From NCBI GenBank assembly GCA_022747635.1, contig JAKTNV010000003.1:52020857-52084856 (forward strand): a DNA stretch of 64,000 nucleotides. Reading direction: 5' to 3'. Below the pieces are notes generated by a model. It was given only the letters and a program-made list of their open reading frames with translations, made no database searches and was not told the DNA's origin. Every line of letters starts with the position of its first letter. Positions within the stretch are counted from its first letter, which is position 1. Positions 1 through 13,448 of the stretch are shown here, piece after piece. This stretch comes from Hetaerina americana (lineage: Eukaryota > Arthropoda > Insecta > Odonata > Calopterygidae). The position numbers and the translations under genes were made by a program.

Positions 1-3000
1 CAGTTAAGTAAAAAAACAGTAAAAAGTATAAACGGTAAAGTTAAAAATGTGTTTTTAAATTTCAAAGAATTGTTTCCATGGGTAAAGGCCATATGAACAC
101 GTGTTAAAAATTAGTATTGTGGATTACGGTTCCAATCGTGTGTTTAAAAGTCTGAATTCTGGATTTAATTAAGTTGGAAAAAATGTACATATTTATGTAT
201 TACTGACATGCATTGAAATTATATAAAAAAATGAGAGAGGATGACTTAAAAAAACGTGCGCCGGAACAGCAAGTTTGAATGCAAAAAGAGAAAACTTTGG
301 AGAGCCAGCGAGAAACTCTGCAACTTACGGGTGAAATTAAAATAGGGATAGCCAATTTTCTTACTTTTTAAATTTTAATATGCAATTGATTGAAGCTATT
401 GAAGAGCAAGTGATATCAATGCGGATGTTGGATGATTGATTGAGTTAATCACTTCGAAGGATAGTCAGGTGATTGAGTTGAGTAAGGAATCAAATAAAAG
501 AAGTGGTATGGAGGACAACTTATGAGTGCATACTCGTATTTCTAGGATTATAGGCCTAGGGTTATAGGCGACAATATACATTTAAAATCATAAATTCTCT
601 TCACGATTATTTCAGATTGTAATGTGATGCATTCAGTACGTTTTCCGATGCAAAAATTTCAATTTTCCTCCTGGCATACATAAGTAATAAGCATGACATA
701 ACTTTCCTTTTACGAAGCATGACATAACTTTCCGTTTAAGAAGGAAAAATGTGAGGAAGTTTGAGGAAAATACGGCCGGAATGCTATCATTTTGCAATTT
801 CCATGACCTGACTTGAGAAATTTAAGGTGAGACAAATGCATGCAGATGAGAAATTCATCCGAGAAAAACTTGTAAGAAAAACAATCAGTCATAACTCAAT
901 CCGGACACATCTTCGCTTTTTTAATTCGCGACCATGGATTTAAAATATTTTTTTCATAACTAAATTTAGAGGCTCATTTCGTTTTCTTATACCGTGATGA
1001 AAGTGTACACCAAGTTACGCAAAGTACACTGCGCGTAAGCTCAAAAATGCCATTGTGATGATTATGAACTTAGATTAAAACAATTGGCAATCTCTGTATC
1101 TTATTTTCTCCTTTATATCAACTGATACCTGTTTCCCGTATCGCTCAATCTAGAAATTAAATATAATTCCGTGATTTAGCATTTAAGAGACATATTTTTG
1201 GCCAACTTAAAAATGTCTAGGAGTATATAACGTAAAGTGCTTTACTGAATGAGTTTCAAACTTTTATGGTAGCATAAATTACACGCTTTTTATGCACCGA
1301 TGCTGTTGGACAGTTATCCTAGGACTATAAAGAGCAAAATACGTTTTAAGAGTTTTTAATGCTAAAAATTAAACGTTAAATATTCTTGCTACCTTTCAAA
1401 GTAAAGTTGTTGACCTTAGATACGCTATAGCCTTCGGCATTTTGCGCACAGCCCGACACTTTTCACACTCCTCGATCCAGTGCTATTTATTATTCCGAAG
1501 AGAGATACGAGTGGGTCAAAATACGAGTATAATGCTCGATTCTCACACTTGTAAATGCGACCTATTTTCTCCAAATACAGACGCTGAAATCACGGTATTC
1601 AATAGGCAAAGTTTATCATGTTCCAATAATAGCCATTTCAGTTCTATGATTTTCAAAAATGCCTTAAAATAGTCCTCAGGTATCAAAGTAGAATAAATTA
1701 CACCTTGGAGTTGCAAAATGCTTCCTTCGCCACTGCATCAGCCTTTTTTTTTATTTATTCAGACGTATTAAATAATCTATAAAAACTTTATTTATACTCC
1801 CTTCTTACCATGAGACAAGATTGTGAGTGAGATATTATAGTGAAAAAGTGGGTGAGGGGAAAAACATTGTAGTGCGCTTAGTGAGTCTGTGCTGATAAGA
1901 TTGCGAGCGCTACGGCTAAGATAAGAACAAGCTGAATAAATGCGCATTCTTGAGGTAAGATAGTACACTTTATCGTCCCGTTTAGCCCACTTGGTTATAT
2001 TCTCATCCTCTATCCAAAAGAGAGCGGGTTCCGTTTGTCGATTTATACTCTAAGTCAGGAGGTCCTCATACGTTTTTTTTACCTCCTATCGCTACTACAG
2101 CTCTTTAGGATGAGGCCTATTTATTCGCTGCCTGTACAAAGTAAACGCTTGAACTCCACTATTTGCTTCAACAAGGTAAAGATTTAAATTTTGGATTCAC
2201 ACGTTGGAAGCTTATTAGTTATTATTAGGTTCAATGGGTTTGCCTTATCACCTCACATTTATTCAACAGTATCATATTAATACCGACAAAAATTTAAATA
2301 TTTAATAAAAGTCAGTTATTTTCATTTATTTTTCTGTAAATGTTGTTTCTTTCATTTCTACAAATAATTTAATGATAATCGGTGCACGTATTGTTAAAAT
2401 TATCTTTAAATTTATTTAAAATTTAATTGACTATACTTATATATGACAGCGTATACCTTATCACGACCATCAATTAGAGGAAATGTGACCGTTTCTGTTA
2501 ATAATTGAAAATCAGTTAAAGTTTGCACATTGTTTATGAATCTTTTTATATCTAAGCCAAATTGAGTAAAGGGAATATTTCCCATCCAAATGTGGCACTT
2601 TGGAAGGCTATTTCTAAATCGATACAAAAAAACCTATCTATTTACTTCTACATCCTGTGTGTTTGATGACATTAAAGAGCTACTTATACAGACTGGATTA
2701 TTTTTGCTTTCCATGTATTCTATCTTATGTGATATTTAACCTTTTACACTTATACTTTTCACAAATATGTATCATTTCTCCATATTTTCTATCTCCTGTC
2801 TTAACTGCTCTCGTCACCTGCAGCTATGTTACCTATGGTGTGCAACTTCAAAATGATGATTTTTCTTCAATCAGCTAGCGCAACCAGTTTTTTTCTTCAT
2901 TCTTAACGCCCCCATTCTTATCTCACCCCATGGTTTCCGAGGTTTTTGCGCCAGTTCAAAGGACGCAAATAACTAGACGATAATCATAATTTTATCGTTA

Positions 3001-3663
3001 TCATTCCGCCCCAAACCCTATGTGCTGATCAATTTAACTATAGTTTTGAAACGGTCATACGCAAATTACATCGTTATGGTCTAGTACCAACATTTCTGCC
3101 AAGCTGAATTTTTCAATGTGCCAATTTTCTTCTCTTGATATCGTTAAAACATGGAAATGTGATCGTATGGTGACACATTTCATTTGTTATTTAGGACGGC
3201 TTGTAATAATACCCTGTCACGGAAACCCTCCGAATGACGGATCAAAAAAATATAATTCCTTTTTGAGAGTCAGTGAAGATTTTACCTTTGAATTTTCAAT
3301 GGTGTCAATTCGATTTTAGTGATATAAGAAAGTATTTTATAAAAAATATACCAAAATCAATAGCAGAAAAAACTGCGTCAGGACAGTGAAAATTACTGGG
3401 CATCCAAATGCATTCCATTTTAAGGTATTCATATAATTATAAAATTCAAGTTACGATTAACTAAATGACGTTTTAGTATAGTTTTGTAAAACTCAAGGGC
3501 CCTATCGTAATATTATGAAATTCTTTCATTGAAAACTTTTGCTTGCACATAAAAGTACCGTAAAAACTTAGAACTTGCCCAAACAGAGTCCGAACTCATC
3601 TGAAGAGAAAAGGTGTTCACAATAAGTGTATATACGAGTATGTGTATTTGTGTATATGTATAC
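1..3663. other. AT-rich DNA, nothing recognised
   Basis: Open frames are at most about 76 codons and none resembles a known protein. No tRNA-like structure or clear repeat was seen. Confidence 0.6.
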
Positions 3664-3678
3664 ATACATATATATATG

Positions 3679-3756
<78 letters not shown>

Positions 3757-3790
3757 ATGTGTGTGTGTATATATATACACACACGCGCGC
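3664..3790 (+). repeat. (AT)n microsatellite with GT/AC and CG ends
   Basis: AT dinucleotides from about 3680 to 3748, then TATGTG and GTGTGT units, then ACACACGCGCGC. Overlapping Tyr/Ile-rich open frames on both strands are artefacts of the repeat. Confidence 0.97.
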
Positions 3791-6384
3791 AGGCGAGGCA
3801 CATACTATACAAACACAAATAATGGCAAACAAACGCTTTTAAATACGTGCATAGACCTAACGAGATTTATCAAATATAAAAAGAATAACGACTCTCCGAA
3901 AACCTAAAATAAAACATTTTTATGCATATGACTCATAACTGCACATACTTTCTCAGAAATAAGACTTTTAAATAGGACTGCAGCATGGAGTAATAGCAAC
4001 AAATAATTTAATTAATATGTTGGTTTATGGATATAGAATTATGCAGTTGCTAAAAATGCTATCAATTTAGAGAAATCGTGGAAAATTTGATAGCCGAATG
4101 CAAAATTCTTGCCGGAACAGAATAAATTGACATTCACAATACAGCAGTGAAGATAATTACCAAGAAATAGCAGTCAAACAACTACTAATTATAACACGTA
4201 CATTAAATTACGTACATGTACACTCCTGAGTACAGCCTCGAAATTGAGGAATGCAGACTACTCTAGGACAGAGGACTTACACACTGATTAAATACAAATA
4301 TATATTAGACCGGAAAAAGCATATGTTAGCAGGATATTAAAGGAAGCATATGCTATAAATGTATTTTATCTAAATTACTCGAATCTAACGTAAACATTTG
4401 AAGATTCGTGGTGAAAATGCGGTCTTCCGGCCATTGAGGTCTGGAAGCGATTTTACGTAAAAGTTTTGCTAATCATAATATCGGTAACAGGAAGTAACAG
4501 CAAGAATTTCACCAATTACGTCAAACTATGTATATATATCCCCGCAAGCATAAAAAAGCAGTCATACTCAAAATAGCGAAAAAATGTAGGGATTTACCAA
4601 TAAAATAAAGGAAAATGTGAGATGCTAAACTTTTGTTGCGCGGTCAAAAACCAAGACATGTGAAAGCATGAAAGAAACCATGGTAATAAATATTATTAAT
4701 AAGTGAAATTAATGGGAATTTGAAAGATTTGGTTTGATGGTTTGATTTCAAATACTAATATTTGGTTTTTATCACGTTTCAATTTTATTTTTGTTTTCAA
4801 TTACACTATAAATCAATCTTTCTGAATATTCGAATGAACTATCTAATGAAGTAAATTCTTTGCATACCAGGATAAAACTCGGATAAGTGCAAATAAGCGC
4901 GTTAAGTTGATCACGTCTGGGCACTTCAGCTTTTACCCTTCAATAACTTAATTTTTCAATTTCAACGTTCATATTTCAGTCGCATATAGTATAGCTTCCG
5001 CTATTAGATGACGATGAGCAATGGACTATCGTTCGAATATTATAAATCTTTTAAGAATAATATGTAAAAGAATGAACTGAATTTTTTAAAGTTTGTCATT
5101 TCTTACTTTATATTGACTACAAATAGGCTATTCTGTCTTTGGTTAATATGTTTGCCATAGTGGGTAAAATCGAATATCTTAAAACAACAAACGGATAAGC
5201 TTGATGTGGGTTCATCTTTGAGCGACTGAAACCCGCAAACATTGTGAAAAATGCCGCATCGTAAAGTTATCCTTATATGGGCATCATTATCTCTCTGGAA
5301 TCACATGCCAAATTTTCGATGAGAGACGTTATTCATTATAATCATTGTACAGTGTTTACTTTTAAGGGACCCAATCAAATGAAAGTTGCTGGACTCATAA
5401 ATATAGACGAAGTCAAAGCATAAGAGTACCGTAAATGGAGGGTTCTAAGATATATAAGTTTTTACTTCACGTTCAGTTTCATTAATAATGAACTGTTTAA
5501 CATTCCACCGAGGTCATTGACGGGTCTTATTCATTCCAAATTGAACTCCAATTTCACGCAAACAATCTTGAGAAATTGATGCATACCATCGTGAAATCTT
5601 AAATCTTTGAATTATAATCATTCCTGAGTGATTACATCACATCCGTAGCCCTTGAAAAAACAACTTGCTATAATTTTCTTCTCCCAGTCTCCATCAATCC
5701 TCTCCTCCCCTAATCCCCTTAAAAACCTGCGGCGCCCACCCATTCGCACTCTCCCCCTCCAACTAGCCCCCAATCTGACCTTCAACGTGATCTATTAAGT
5801 CTCTCCGTCACCTCCTACCATCCCCATCCAGCCCCATGTCTTGCTGAACTCAACCTCCTTCCATCCCTACCACCGTCCCCTCTCGTAAATGCATTTTCCA
5901 TCCTCCCTAGACCAACCTTGCGACTCTCAAAACGCCCATTGGAGCCGCACACCCCAGTGAAATCTGTGGCCGACTCAAAGCGGATCCTCGTCATTAATTC
6001 CGAGTAGGAGGGCCCTCAAGTGAGGCGAGCAAGAGTGGAAACGTAGAAAGAGTGTTCGGGCAGGGGTAAAGAGCGCGTAAAGAAGCAGCAGTTAAATGTA
6101 CTGGTTGGAATCTGCCTTTCTTGTGACTCCGGAGCGCCTTTTGCCCTGCCCTTGGGTGCAAAGAGCCCATAATCTGGAAAACACCTCGAGTGTTTTATGT
6201 TCTATCTGCATCCATCTGCCGCACTTCATTCTTTAATTGATTCTTTTGTCTTCCTTGCTTTTGATATATACTTGTATATCGCACCTATTTAGAGCGCTGC
6301 CTTCGAATGGTTTCCTTTTAGTTGGGATTAGTAAAACAACCTGCGTGCGTTTATGAGTAACAGAGAGGAAGGAAGGAAATCGGT
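3791..6384. other. Non-coding DNA, nothing recognised
   Basis: AT-rich to about 5690, then a C-rich stretch (5690-6000) and a GC-richer stretch to about 6190. No exon with convincing borders was found. Confidence 0.55.
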
Positions 6385-6675
6385 ATGGTGCGGAGGCTAG
6401 CGTACTGGCTTCCTACCCAGAGAGCTCGGATTCGAATCCCAAAGGTGATATATTTTAGTGGTATCCCGATCCCTATTGGAGGTGTTTTGTGGAGGGCACT
6501 TTGAGTGAGTACGCCGTCCGTCGGATGGGGAGTTTAGCTGCGGACCCCTTGGCGCCTTTCGTTAAGAGTAGACTAATGTCGAAGCCAGGTTTCTCTACAC
6601 ACTTCATCCTTTCCTGTCCATCCCTAATGACTTAAACGACCTCAGCTGTCGGTCGCCGTCCCTAAAATTACTAAT
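6385..6675 (+). mobile_element. tRNA-derived SINE, family A, copy 1
   Basis: The head has RNA polymerase III box A (TAGCGTACTGG, 6398-6408) and box B (GGATTCGAATCCC, ~6428) spaced as in a tRNA. A body of about 230 bp follows, shared with 34622-34875: a block of AGCACCTCAAGTGGAGTACA type, then CTTGGCGCCTTTCGTTAAGA, then pyrimidine-rich CATCCTTTCC and CCTTAGCTGT-type blocks. There is no open frame. Confidence 0.7.
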
Positions 6676-7621
6676 ACTACGAGAGAGGTAGGAGAAAAAA
6701 GAGTTGGGATAAGCAGATCATATTATATAGAAATACTGGACGTGATTATGGACCATACACGTAGTATTAAATAATGGAGTTAGTGATAGGTTCCTTTCAA
6801 CATTCATGTTCAATACAATGCATAATTTATTTAGAAAACAAAGGTTTTAGGCTGAAAATTTAATAATGCCTGTGTTGGGGCTACCGTAATTATAAGTAAA
6901 GGAATATGTTTCTATAAAACTGATACATATTAAGTTATCAGAAAAAAACAAACAAGGTCATATCAAAGAGTGATCTGAGAGCTTATTCTGCCAATTGCTC
7001 TCATCTTATGCTCCGAAATATTTCTTAGAATTCATTTCACTCGCGGGAGACGGCCGCAAATGTTATATCGAGAGTTCTGCAGCTGTGGTGGGCCACATCA
7101 AATCTATAAGGGTTGTTCAAATAATACTTAGAACTTTATCGTAACATTTTACCATTTTGACGGTTATTCAATAACCTTAATAAAACCATTTAAAATGTTA
7201 CATGGCAGAAAAATGTAACAAGCATTTGTTATGAATTCATACCAAATAGTCCGATAATGGTCTAAGTGTATTTACAAAGATGCATTACTGACATTTTGAG
7301 TGGTGGTAAAAAAGAGCTGGCCAATATTTTCCATGATTAATGACTCTACATTGGTGAAGGTTGAGCTCTCAGTGCTCTTTACATTGGGAAACCTTTAGTT
7401 TGGGTAAGTACTATGTCGACGTTTAACTTTCTCGAGTCTCAAAAACTATAAAATTCGTCTCAACCGTAGCTTTAGTAGAGAAAAAAATAGGCGAGAGAGT
7501 GTTTAATAATAATGACAAAGTCTGTTTAAAGTTTACAGAGTTGCTTGAGAGATTGTCACACGAAGACATTACTTTCGTTTGGTATAGTGTACAATAGCAG
7601 GTTTAGACCAGACAAGATAAA

Positions 7622-7628
7622 GAACACT

Positions 7629-7685
<57 letters not shown>

Positions 7686-7729
7686 GTTCATACACCATAT
7701 ACATACATTATATATATCCACCAGTTATA

Positions 7730-7762
<33 letters not shown>

Positions 7763-7765
7763 AGT
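7622..7765 (+). repeat. Two (AT)n tracts; first sits in a palindrome
   Basis: The first tract (7631-7682) is flanked by GAACACTCTTTAT and ATAAAGTGTTC, which are inverted repeats, so the segment 7622-7689 can form a long hairpin. A second tract (7738-7762) again ends in ATAAAGTGT. Confidence 0.9.
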
Positions 7766-9109
7766 GTGACTCATTTATGATGAGTTTTTTATTAAAAATA
7801 TTATTAGAAATGTTTAATTGATTCTCATTTTTTGTATGTGATTATAAAATCAGGGACATCACAGGCTCTTCGTTTACTTCTTCTATACGTCTAGCAGGTG
7901 TCATGCTTCCCGTTTATAGGATAAAGGAGCTGATTGGTTGAATCTCTGTGTAATGAAGCACGGCCTTGTGCTGAAGTAGTTTCAAATCTGCCTCAGATGA
8001 ATGTGCTAATGCTAGTAATGACACGCCATGGCTTCCCTAGCTAAAGCACTCGGCCGAGCATTGACGGCGGTCGTTATTTTCGAAAATTATACATTTAAAT
8101 GGCAGTAGTACTGCTACTAAATAATAGTTGTGGTAAAATAAGCCATTGCTAAAAAATTATTCAAAATTACAGAAACAATAAAGTTGGTAACAAAAGGGGT
8201 TGAAAAATTATTTAAAACAAATGAATATTAGATGTATAATATGGTAGTAAATGTGGTAGTATCCAGTAGTAATACATAGTATCAACATACAGTAGTAGTT
8301 TATAGTTGTAGCAACTATAATAAAATATTGATATAAAGTTTACCATAATATTTTGAGGCAATGACTTAAAACCTCTTATTTCAAAAGAGCGCTAAATCGT
8401 TAGAATTTCATTCAATTCTCTATGACCAAAGTTAGACATTTTTCCATTAGCTTTTTATGTTTGTGCGCGTAAACATGATCATGTACAGAAGTGGCTTGGA
8501 ACATATACCGTTATGTTTGTAGTTTTTACTTATGACATTTCCTCTTAGCATAACTACTTCACATCTCGCTCGTTCGACTGTTGTCATCGAATAAACACTG
8601 TTTTTCACGGCAGACCGTAAACCTCCCAACTTACGCTCAGTGAAGAAAATGAACGCTACCTCGGTTAAGAGCCTACATTTCACGAGCGGCAAAGGACCCC
8701 GCTGCTCTCGTTCCTCGTGACGGCAAACTTGAGTTGCTCTTCCCCTACCGCGCAAGAGGCCGACCGGGCAATTAACTCTTGAAAACCGCACTCCGACACT
8801 TGACCTAAAACATGGGCGGTCCGTCCAACAAACAGCCTGTCCAGCGCGGGGTGCCCTCTTGCATTTTTGTGGGTTGAAAATAAAGAGTTCTCATAATTTG
8901 AGGCGGGTGTGACATTTATTTAATTTCAATAGGGGCCAGGAAAAGTCATAATTTATGCCGTAATAACTAACGTGTAAGGCAGGATGGTTTAATTCACAAG
9001 AGGAGAAAATTTCTAAAAATGTGCATTTTGTAGATCATGGAAATAATATCCTGGTGTTAGCAATTGATTAATGCTTACTTTTATGGTTATTTGACAGATT
9101 TCTTCTATA
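7766..9109. other. Non-coding DNA with one GC-rich patch
   Basis: 8560-8880 is GC-richer and carries a 114-codon minus-strand frame (8791-8447) that has no recognised domain. CTAAAGCACTCGGCCGAGCA near 8041 resembles part of a SINE family C head but is too short to call. Confidence 0.5.
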
Positions 9110-9111
9110 AA

Positions 9112-9180
<69 letters not shown>
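9110..9180 (+). repeat. (AT)n microsatellite
   Basis: About 70 bp of TA dinucleotides with one ACAT interruption near 9165. Confidence 0.97.
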
Positions 9181-9439
9181 TCAGCTCCTTTACTTCTAAA
9201 TTAGCAATCATACAATGGTTTTTCCACTTAGGCAATTCCTTTCACCAAATCATTCAAGACAGCTTATTGAGGCGTGTTCTGAATACTCAAAAATATTGAA
9301 CTAACGTAACACTACCATAGTTTAGTATTTTACCCTAGTAGCCCAATGATTTTATACGGTCCAGAAGGCTCTGTTTCAAATCCGTATGACACCTCGGCAT
9401 TCCCTATACCTTTCACAAGCTGTGTGAATGTTGGAATAG

Positions 9440-9597
9440 CAAATATGAAATTTGAGAGACCCTCATTGGTTGATATTTATTTATCATGATAGAAGTATCC
9501 TTTGACAGACATATATATATTCCATAATTATTGTTTATCACTTTTGTAGTTTCCTTTGTGGGTAATCGGATCTTACTAAAAAACTAGAAGTTTCGTA
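9440..9597 (+). repeat. Unnamed diverged repeat, copy 1
   Basis: Aligns with 12163-12305 in the same orientation, moderately diverged. Shared landmarks are TTTGAGAGAC, ATTGGTTG, AGTATCCTTT, a TTTATCAC/CTTATCGC block, and AGAAGT near the end. No coding capacity is seen. Confidence 0.55.
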
Positions 9598-10388
9598 GAT
9601 ACATGTGTGTAATTCAATCAATATTTCGTTATGTTTAAAAATTAACACATATTTATAGTCTAATGTCTCTTAAAAGTAAAGAATGAAGAAACAATATTTT
9701 TCGGTATTTTTAACCCGAATTTTCTAATATGTTGAGGACAAATGAAAAGGGCTACAAAATTCATTTAGCAGAGATTGCATAAAAATAAGAGTGGGCGAAT
9801 ACGGTTTTATTAGCTACGTGTTGATGAAATGTTTAAGTTTCCAAAAAGTTATTTAAGGGAGATACAGGGTAGGAGCATTGACAAAAATTACCTTTAGATT
9901 TTATGGCAATTAAATAACTTGCAAATTTGTAATTAAAGAATAATTAACTTCAATATAATACTACTTTTTTTCGAGCAGATCTGTTTAAAAACTGTTTACT
10001 TGTTTAAAAACCACTGTTTAGGATGCGAAAAATGTTTTCGCCGTCCATAATTTGAACTTCTCCTATGTTTTTTATCGTTTAAGTCAGTATTCATTGCTTT
10101 GATGATCAACCTCATTCATAGACTTAAACTTAAAGTTTGAATTTATTTTGGATACCCAGAGGAAAAGAATTTAATAAAAAATATTGAGCAAAGGAAAAGT
10201 AAATTTGTTGGAAATTTTCTCAAGCATAACAACTTCCTGGAAATTATAATTTCGGAGAAAATTATAGGAAAAAAGGAGACAGAGGACGGCTGAGAGAGAA
10301 ATTAATAGATGATACAGGGTCGCACCCAAACGTGGTAGGACTGATTTTATCTGGCGCGAACGGAGCGGTGGAGGAGGGTCTGCCTGGA

Positions 10389-10722
10389 CTAAATGCATTC
10401 TTCTTAAAGGAAGTATAATTTAGAGACCTGAAGTTAAGTCGTGATTAACGCTAATTTATTACATGCGATTTATTTCATCCATTTTATTCCAATGTGTTTC
10501 CCTTGTTGACGAATTTCCAATTACCTCAATCACGAGTACATCTAACTAGTGCTATTTCTGTTTTCACTACCTGAAATACCAAATTAAACTTAAGGCTTAT
10601 CTTAAGGTTAAATGTTACGCACTAGAGTAAAGGCATTAATCATTATAATTAACACTAAAATCGAAGTTTTAAAATCAAAAGGAGATATATTTGAAAGACA
10701 AAAACCAATAGACGCATATATG
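10389..10722 (+). repeat. Unnamed dispersed repeat, copy 1 (~335 bp)
   Basis: Matches the reverse complement of 39264-39597 over its whole length with few differences. Shared blocks include ACTAAATGCATTCTTCTTAA, TTTAGAGACCTGAAGT and GGAGATATATTTGAAAGACA. No open frame, no obvious terminal repeats and no pol III boxes were seen. The class is unknown. Confidence 0.8.
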
Positions 10723-11664
10723 TATAAAAAGTACTATGATAATTAAAACCTAATATGCACTAAAAAGAAGGGCAATTAAGAAAGACCAATGGCTGCAACG
10801 ACAAGGCTACGCCTTTAGTAGATGATGATGCTTAGAGGCTATTAGCTTAACCGCTGTGACACGAAAATGTGAGAATGGTATACAATTTACTCTTCGCAAA
10901 AGCGCGATATTAGTATGGAATTACGTTTATCTCATAGAATAACCACGGAAAGAAATTTTATTAGCGACAAAAAGTAGGAGTGATTACTTAATATGCTAAA
11001 CCTGAAATCAATAGGAACCCATGGCGAGAGTAACAAAAATGGTTTTCGATAAGATATATTATTTATTTTTTCGCTGTATTTCAGGTAGTAGTGGTTATCG
11101 ATTTTAGAGTTTCTAAGAAAAATAGCATTTCAGATCCCATATTTTAATTGCATGTAGAGCAAGCATAACTCCTAGAATCTAAGATACAGGATTCAATGAC
11201 TTGAATGGTTATCAGGTATGCCAGCGTTAGCGACTTGACTTTCATCACCTTCCTGGTTTTTACTGCAACGCGATCTACATACTTCAGACTGTGCTTACTT
11301 AAGTATTGAAATCCTGGACTGTTTCATGAGGGCACGAAATAAACGTCAGGGTTTATCTAGCGAAAATATTTATCACCGCAGACATGTTCTGTGATGCAGG
11401 GTGGCTATAGTGACGAGGTCAACTCGAATGTAGGTCCAAAGATAGGGTTGGAATCCGGGTTGATCCATAACCTTTCCTTGAGACGTTGCGCCGTCTCCTC
11501 AAGCACGGGTGTTCCCGTTTGCACTCCCCGCAAGAATGCCAGTAATTTGTCCCTCTTGCACCAAAGGTCGCTCCTTGTCGAAAGGAACAGGAAATTTCAC
11601 GAACTTTGGAAGTCGCTTCCCTCCCTCCATCATGCTCCTCTACTTTTCTATCATTTAAAATTAA

Positions 11665-11721
<57 letters not shown>

Positions 11722-11745
11722 TATACACATATATATGTACATATA
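11665..11745 (+). repeat. (AT)n microsatellite
   Basis: Pure AT to 11719, then degenerate TATACAC and TATATG units. Confidence 0.95.
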
Positions 11746-11800
11746 TATTTCTGAAGACGATGGCCCAGCCGTCGAAACGTCAAAACAACATATTGTGAGT
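11740..11800 (+). mobile_element. Retroelement end-like motif (short)
   Basis: Contains GACGATGGCCCAGCCGTCGA followed by AACGTC, an inverted-arm plus GAAACG motif seen near the ends of many LINE or Penelope-like copies. It directly follows an (AT)n tract. Only the motif is present, with no reading frame to confirm it. Confidence 0.35.
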
Positions 11801-11930
11801 GTCCTTTCTTTGTGTCTCTATGGTTTAAAAATCTACATCTGTGTATAGATATTTTTTTTCTTTATGCGTGTGTGTATGTGTGTGGACATCAGTTGCTTAA
11901 AACAGAGAGGCATCAGAAGAAGAAAGAAGG

Positions 11931-12305
11931 AAATCCATTTTTGTAAACCTTACGGGAGATAAACCTTTCCCAGCCAGGAGATAACTTCGTCGTAAGCAGA
12001 AGGAAACGCCTCCTAGCCCCGAAACGTCCAATGCCCGTGATTTTTCCGACCATCTATTTATATTTCTTCTAATACCTCTGTTGAAATAAACCAATTTGAG
12101 TGGCCGAATTAACAAGCTTACGTTCACGTGTCTTTGCAAATAATAAGTGGATAACAAATAAAACATTTGAGAGACTGAAATTGGTTGCCATTGATTAATC
12201 ACGGTGATAGTATCCTTTTCAAAAGTTATATTTTATAATTAGTGCTTATCGCTATTGTAATTCCCTTTATGAATTAGGTTGGAATAAGACAATTAGAAGT
12301 CCGTC
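11931..12305 (-). repeat. Repeat region with retroelement-like tail motif
   Basis: The right part (12163-12305) is the second copy of the diverged repeat at 9.4 kb. The left part, on the minus strand, contains GGACGTTTCGGGGCTAGGAG and TTCTGCTTACGACGAAGTTA. GAAACG motifs flanked by short inverted arms are common near the ends of LINE or Penelope-like elements. Class assignment is inference. Confidence 0.4.
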
Positions 12306-12379
12306 TGCAAAAGGGGGGTCAATCGCGGCACAGAAATGAGTTTGGTTTAATCATTTTTATGTATTTATAGGTTGAATAC

Positions 12380-12960
12380 GGGGAACAGAGAGGCTGAGTT
12401 GAAGGCAAACGAAATATTAGAGGCAGGTTTAATGTCCAAGAAGGACATAAAGAGTGATGGGAGGAGAAGGTGAGGATGCGAGAGACTACGCTTCTGTTTT
12501 CCCTCATCTAAACTCCGCCCATTTACGTGGGAGTATATTTGAGAAGAGGTTGGCACGGACGCCGCACGGAGTGTGGATAGTCTAGAAGAACTCCCCAGGG
12601 TTTTGGGAAAAATATACGGACGAGAAGGTACGTGGGTGAGTGAGGAAGAAAGAGATGGAGAGGAACTGAGAGGGGTTGGAGGCAAGGGTTTTCAGGGAAA
12701 AAATGTATGAAGGACCGAATGCAGAGGAAGGAGTGGTAGAGAGGAAGAGACGTGAAGAGGAAGGAATACGTGAGAGCAGAAGTGAGAGAGATAGAGAAAA
12801 GGAGGTCATGAAGAAGATAAAGATGAAAGATGGATGTGGACACAAGGACAGAACTCACGGAGAAGGATGAATGGAAGGTTGGGCGAGGGGAACAAAGGTA
12901 CCCGACGCGTGGGTGAGGGAAAGAGGGCTCAACAAAAGTAGTACTCAGCGCAAGAGCCAT
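12380..12960 (+). repeat. Purine-rich (GA-rich) tract
   Basis: Strongly G/A biased on the + strand. The long minus-strand frames (up to 146 codons) are Ser/Leu/Pro/Phe-rich in overlapping frames, as expected from base bias rather than coding. No motif is recognised. Confidence 0.7.
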
Positions 12961-13108
12961 CAATGGCGGCCGCGTTAGTTTCGGGGACCCCTAGAGAATT
13001 CTTGGTTTTATGTTTTCGTTTTTTCTCATCTCCTCATTAATTTTCAGTAACAATGGTTGTTACTTAAGACATTTAGACCTCTAAAGCACTTTTAACTAGA
13101 AAGAAGAG

Positions 13109-13121
13109 TGGGGGGGGGGGG
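13109..13121 (+). repeat. G homopolymer run
   Basis: An uninterrupted run of 12 or so G residues, prone to length error. Confidence 0.9.
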
Positions 13122-13420
13122 AGAGTCATTTTGTTCTAGAACCAAAACGTGCGATTGAGTATTAAGGGAGAAAAATTCTAGTCGTAGAACTTGTGTATTT
13201 AAGCACACGAATGAGAAAAATGTGCAATTTTTGCATCTTTTGTTTTTCTCAATTTTTATTGTGGTGGGCTAAAAAAAGGCTACGAAAATGACATACTACT
13301 CCTACGAGAAACCACTTTTCCGACAACATGAAATGAATTCTAACGCTCTATGGTTGTATAAATGTTACTTATTTTACGGACAATCGTACTAAGGGAAATT
13401 ATCGGTATATTGTATTTTTT

Positions 13421-13448
13421 ATATATATATATATATTTGTGTGTGTGT
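13421..13448 (+). repeat. Short (AT)n-(GT)n microsatellite
   Basis: About 16 bp of AT followed by a TTTGTGTGTGTGT run. Confidence 0.85.

Noticed and set aside
3513..3907. Tyr/Ile-rich proteins at the AT repeat
   Set aside because: Pure microsatellite translation on both strands.
12523..12963. 146-codon minus-strand frame as a membrane protein
   Set aside because: Leu/Phe/Ser richness comes from GA-rich DNA; overlapping frames look the same.
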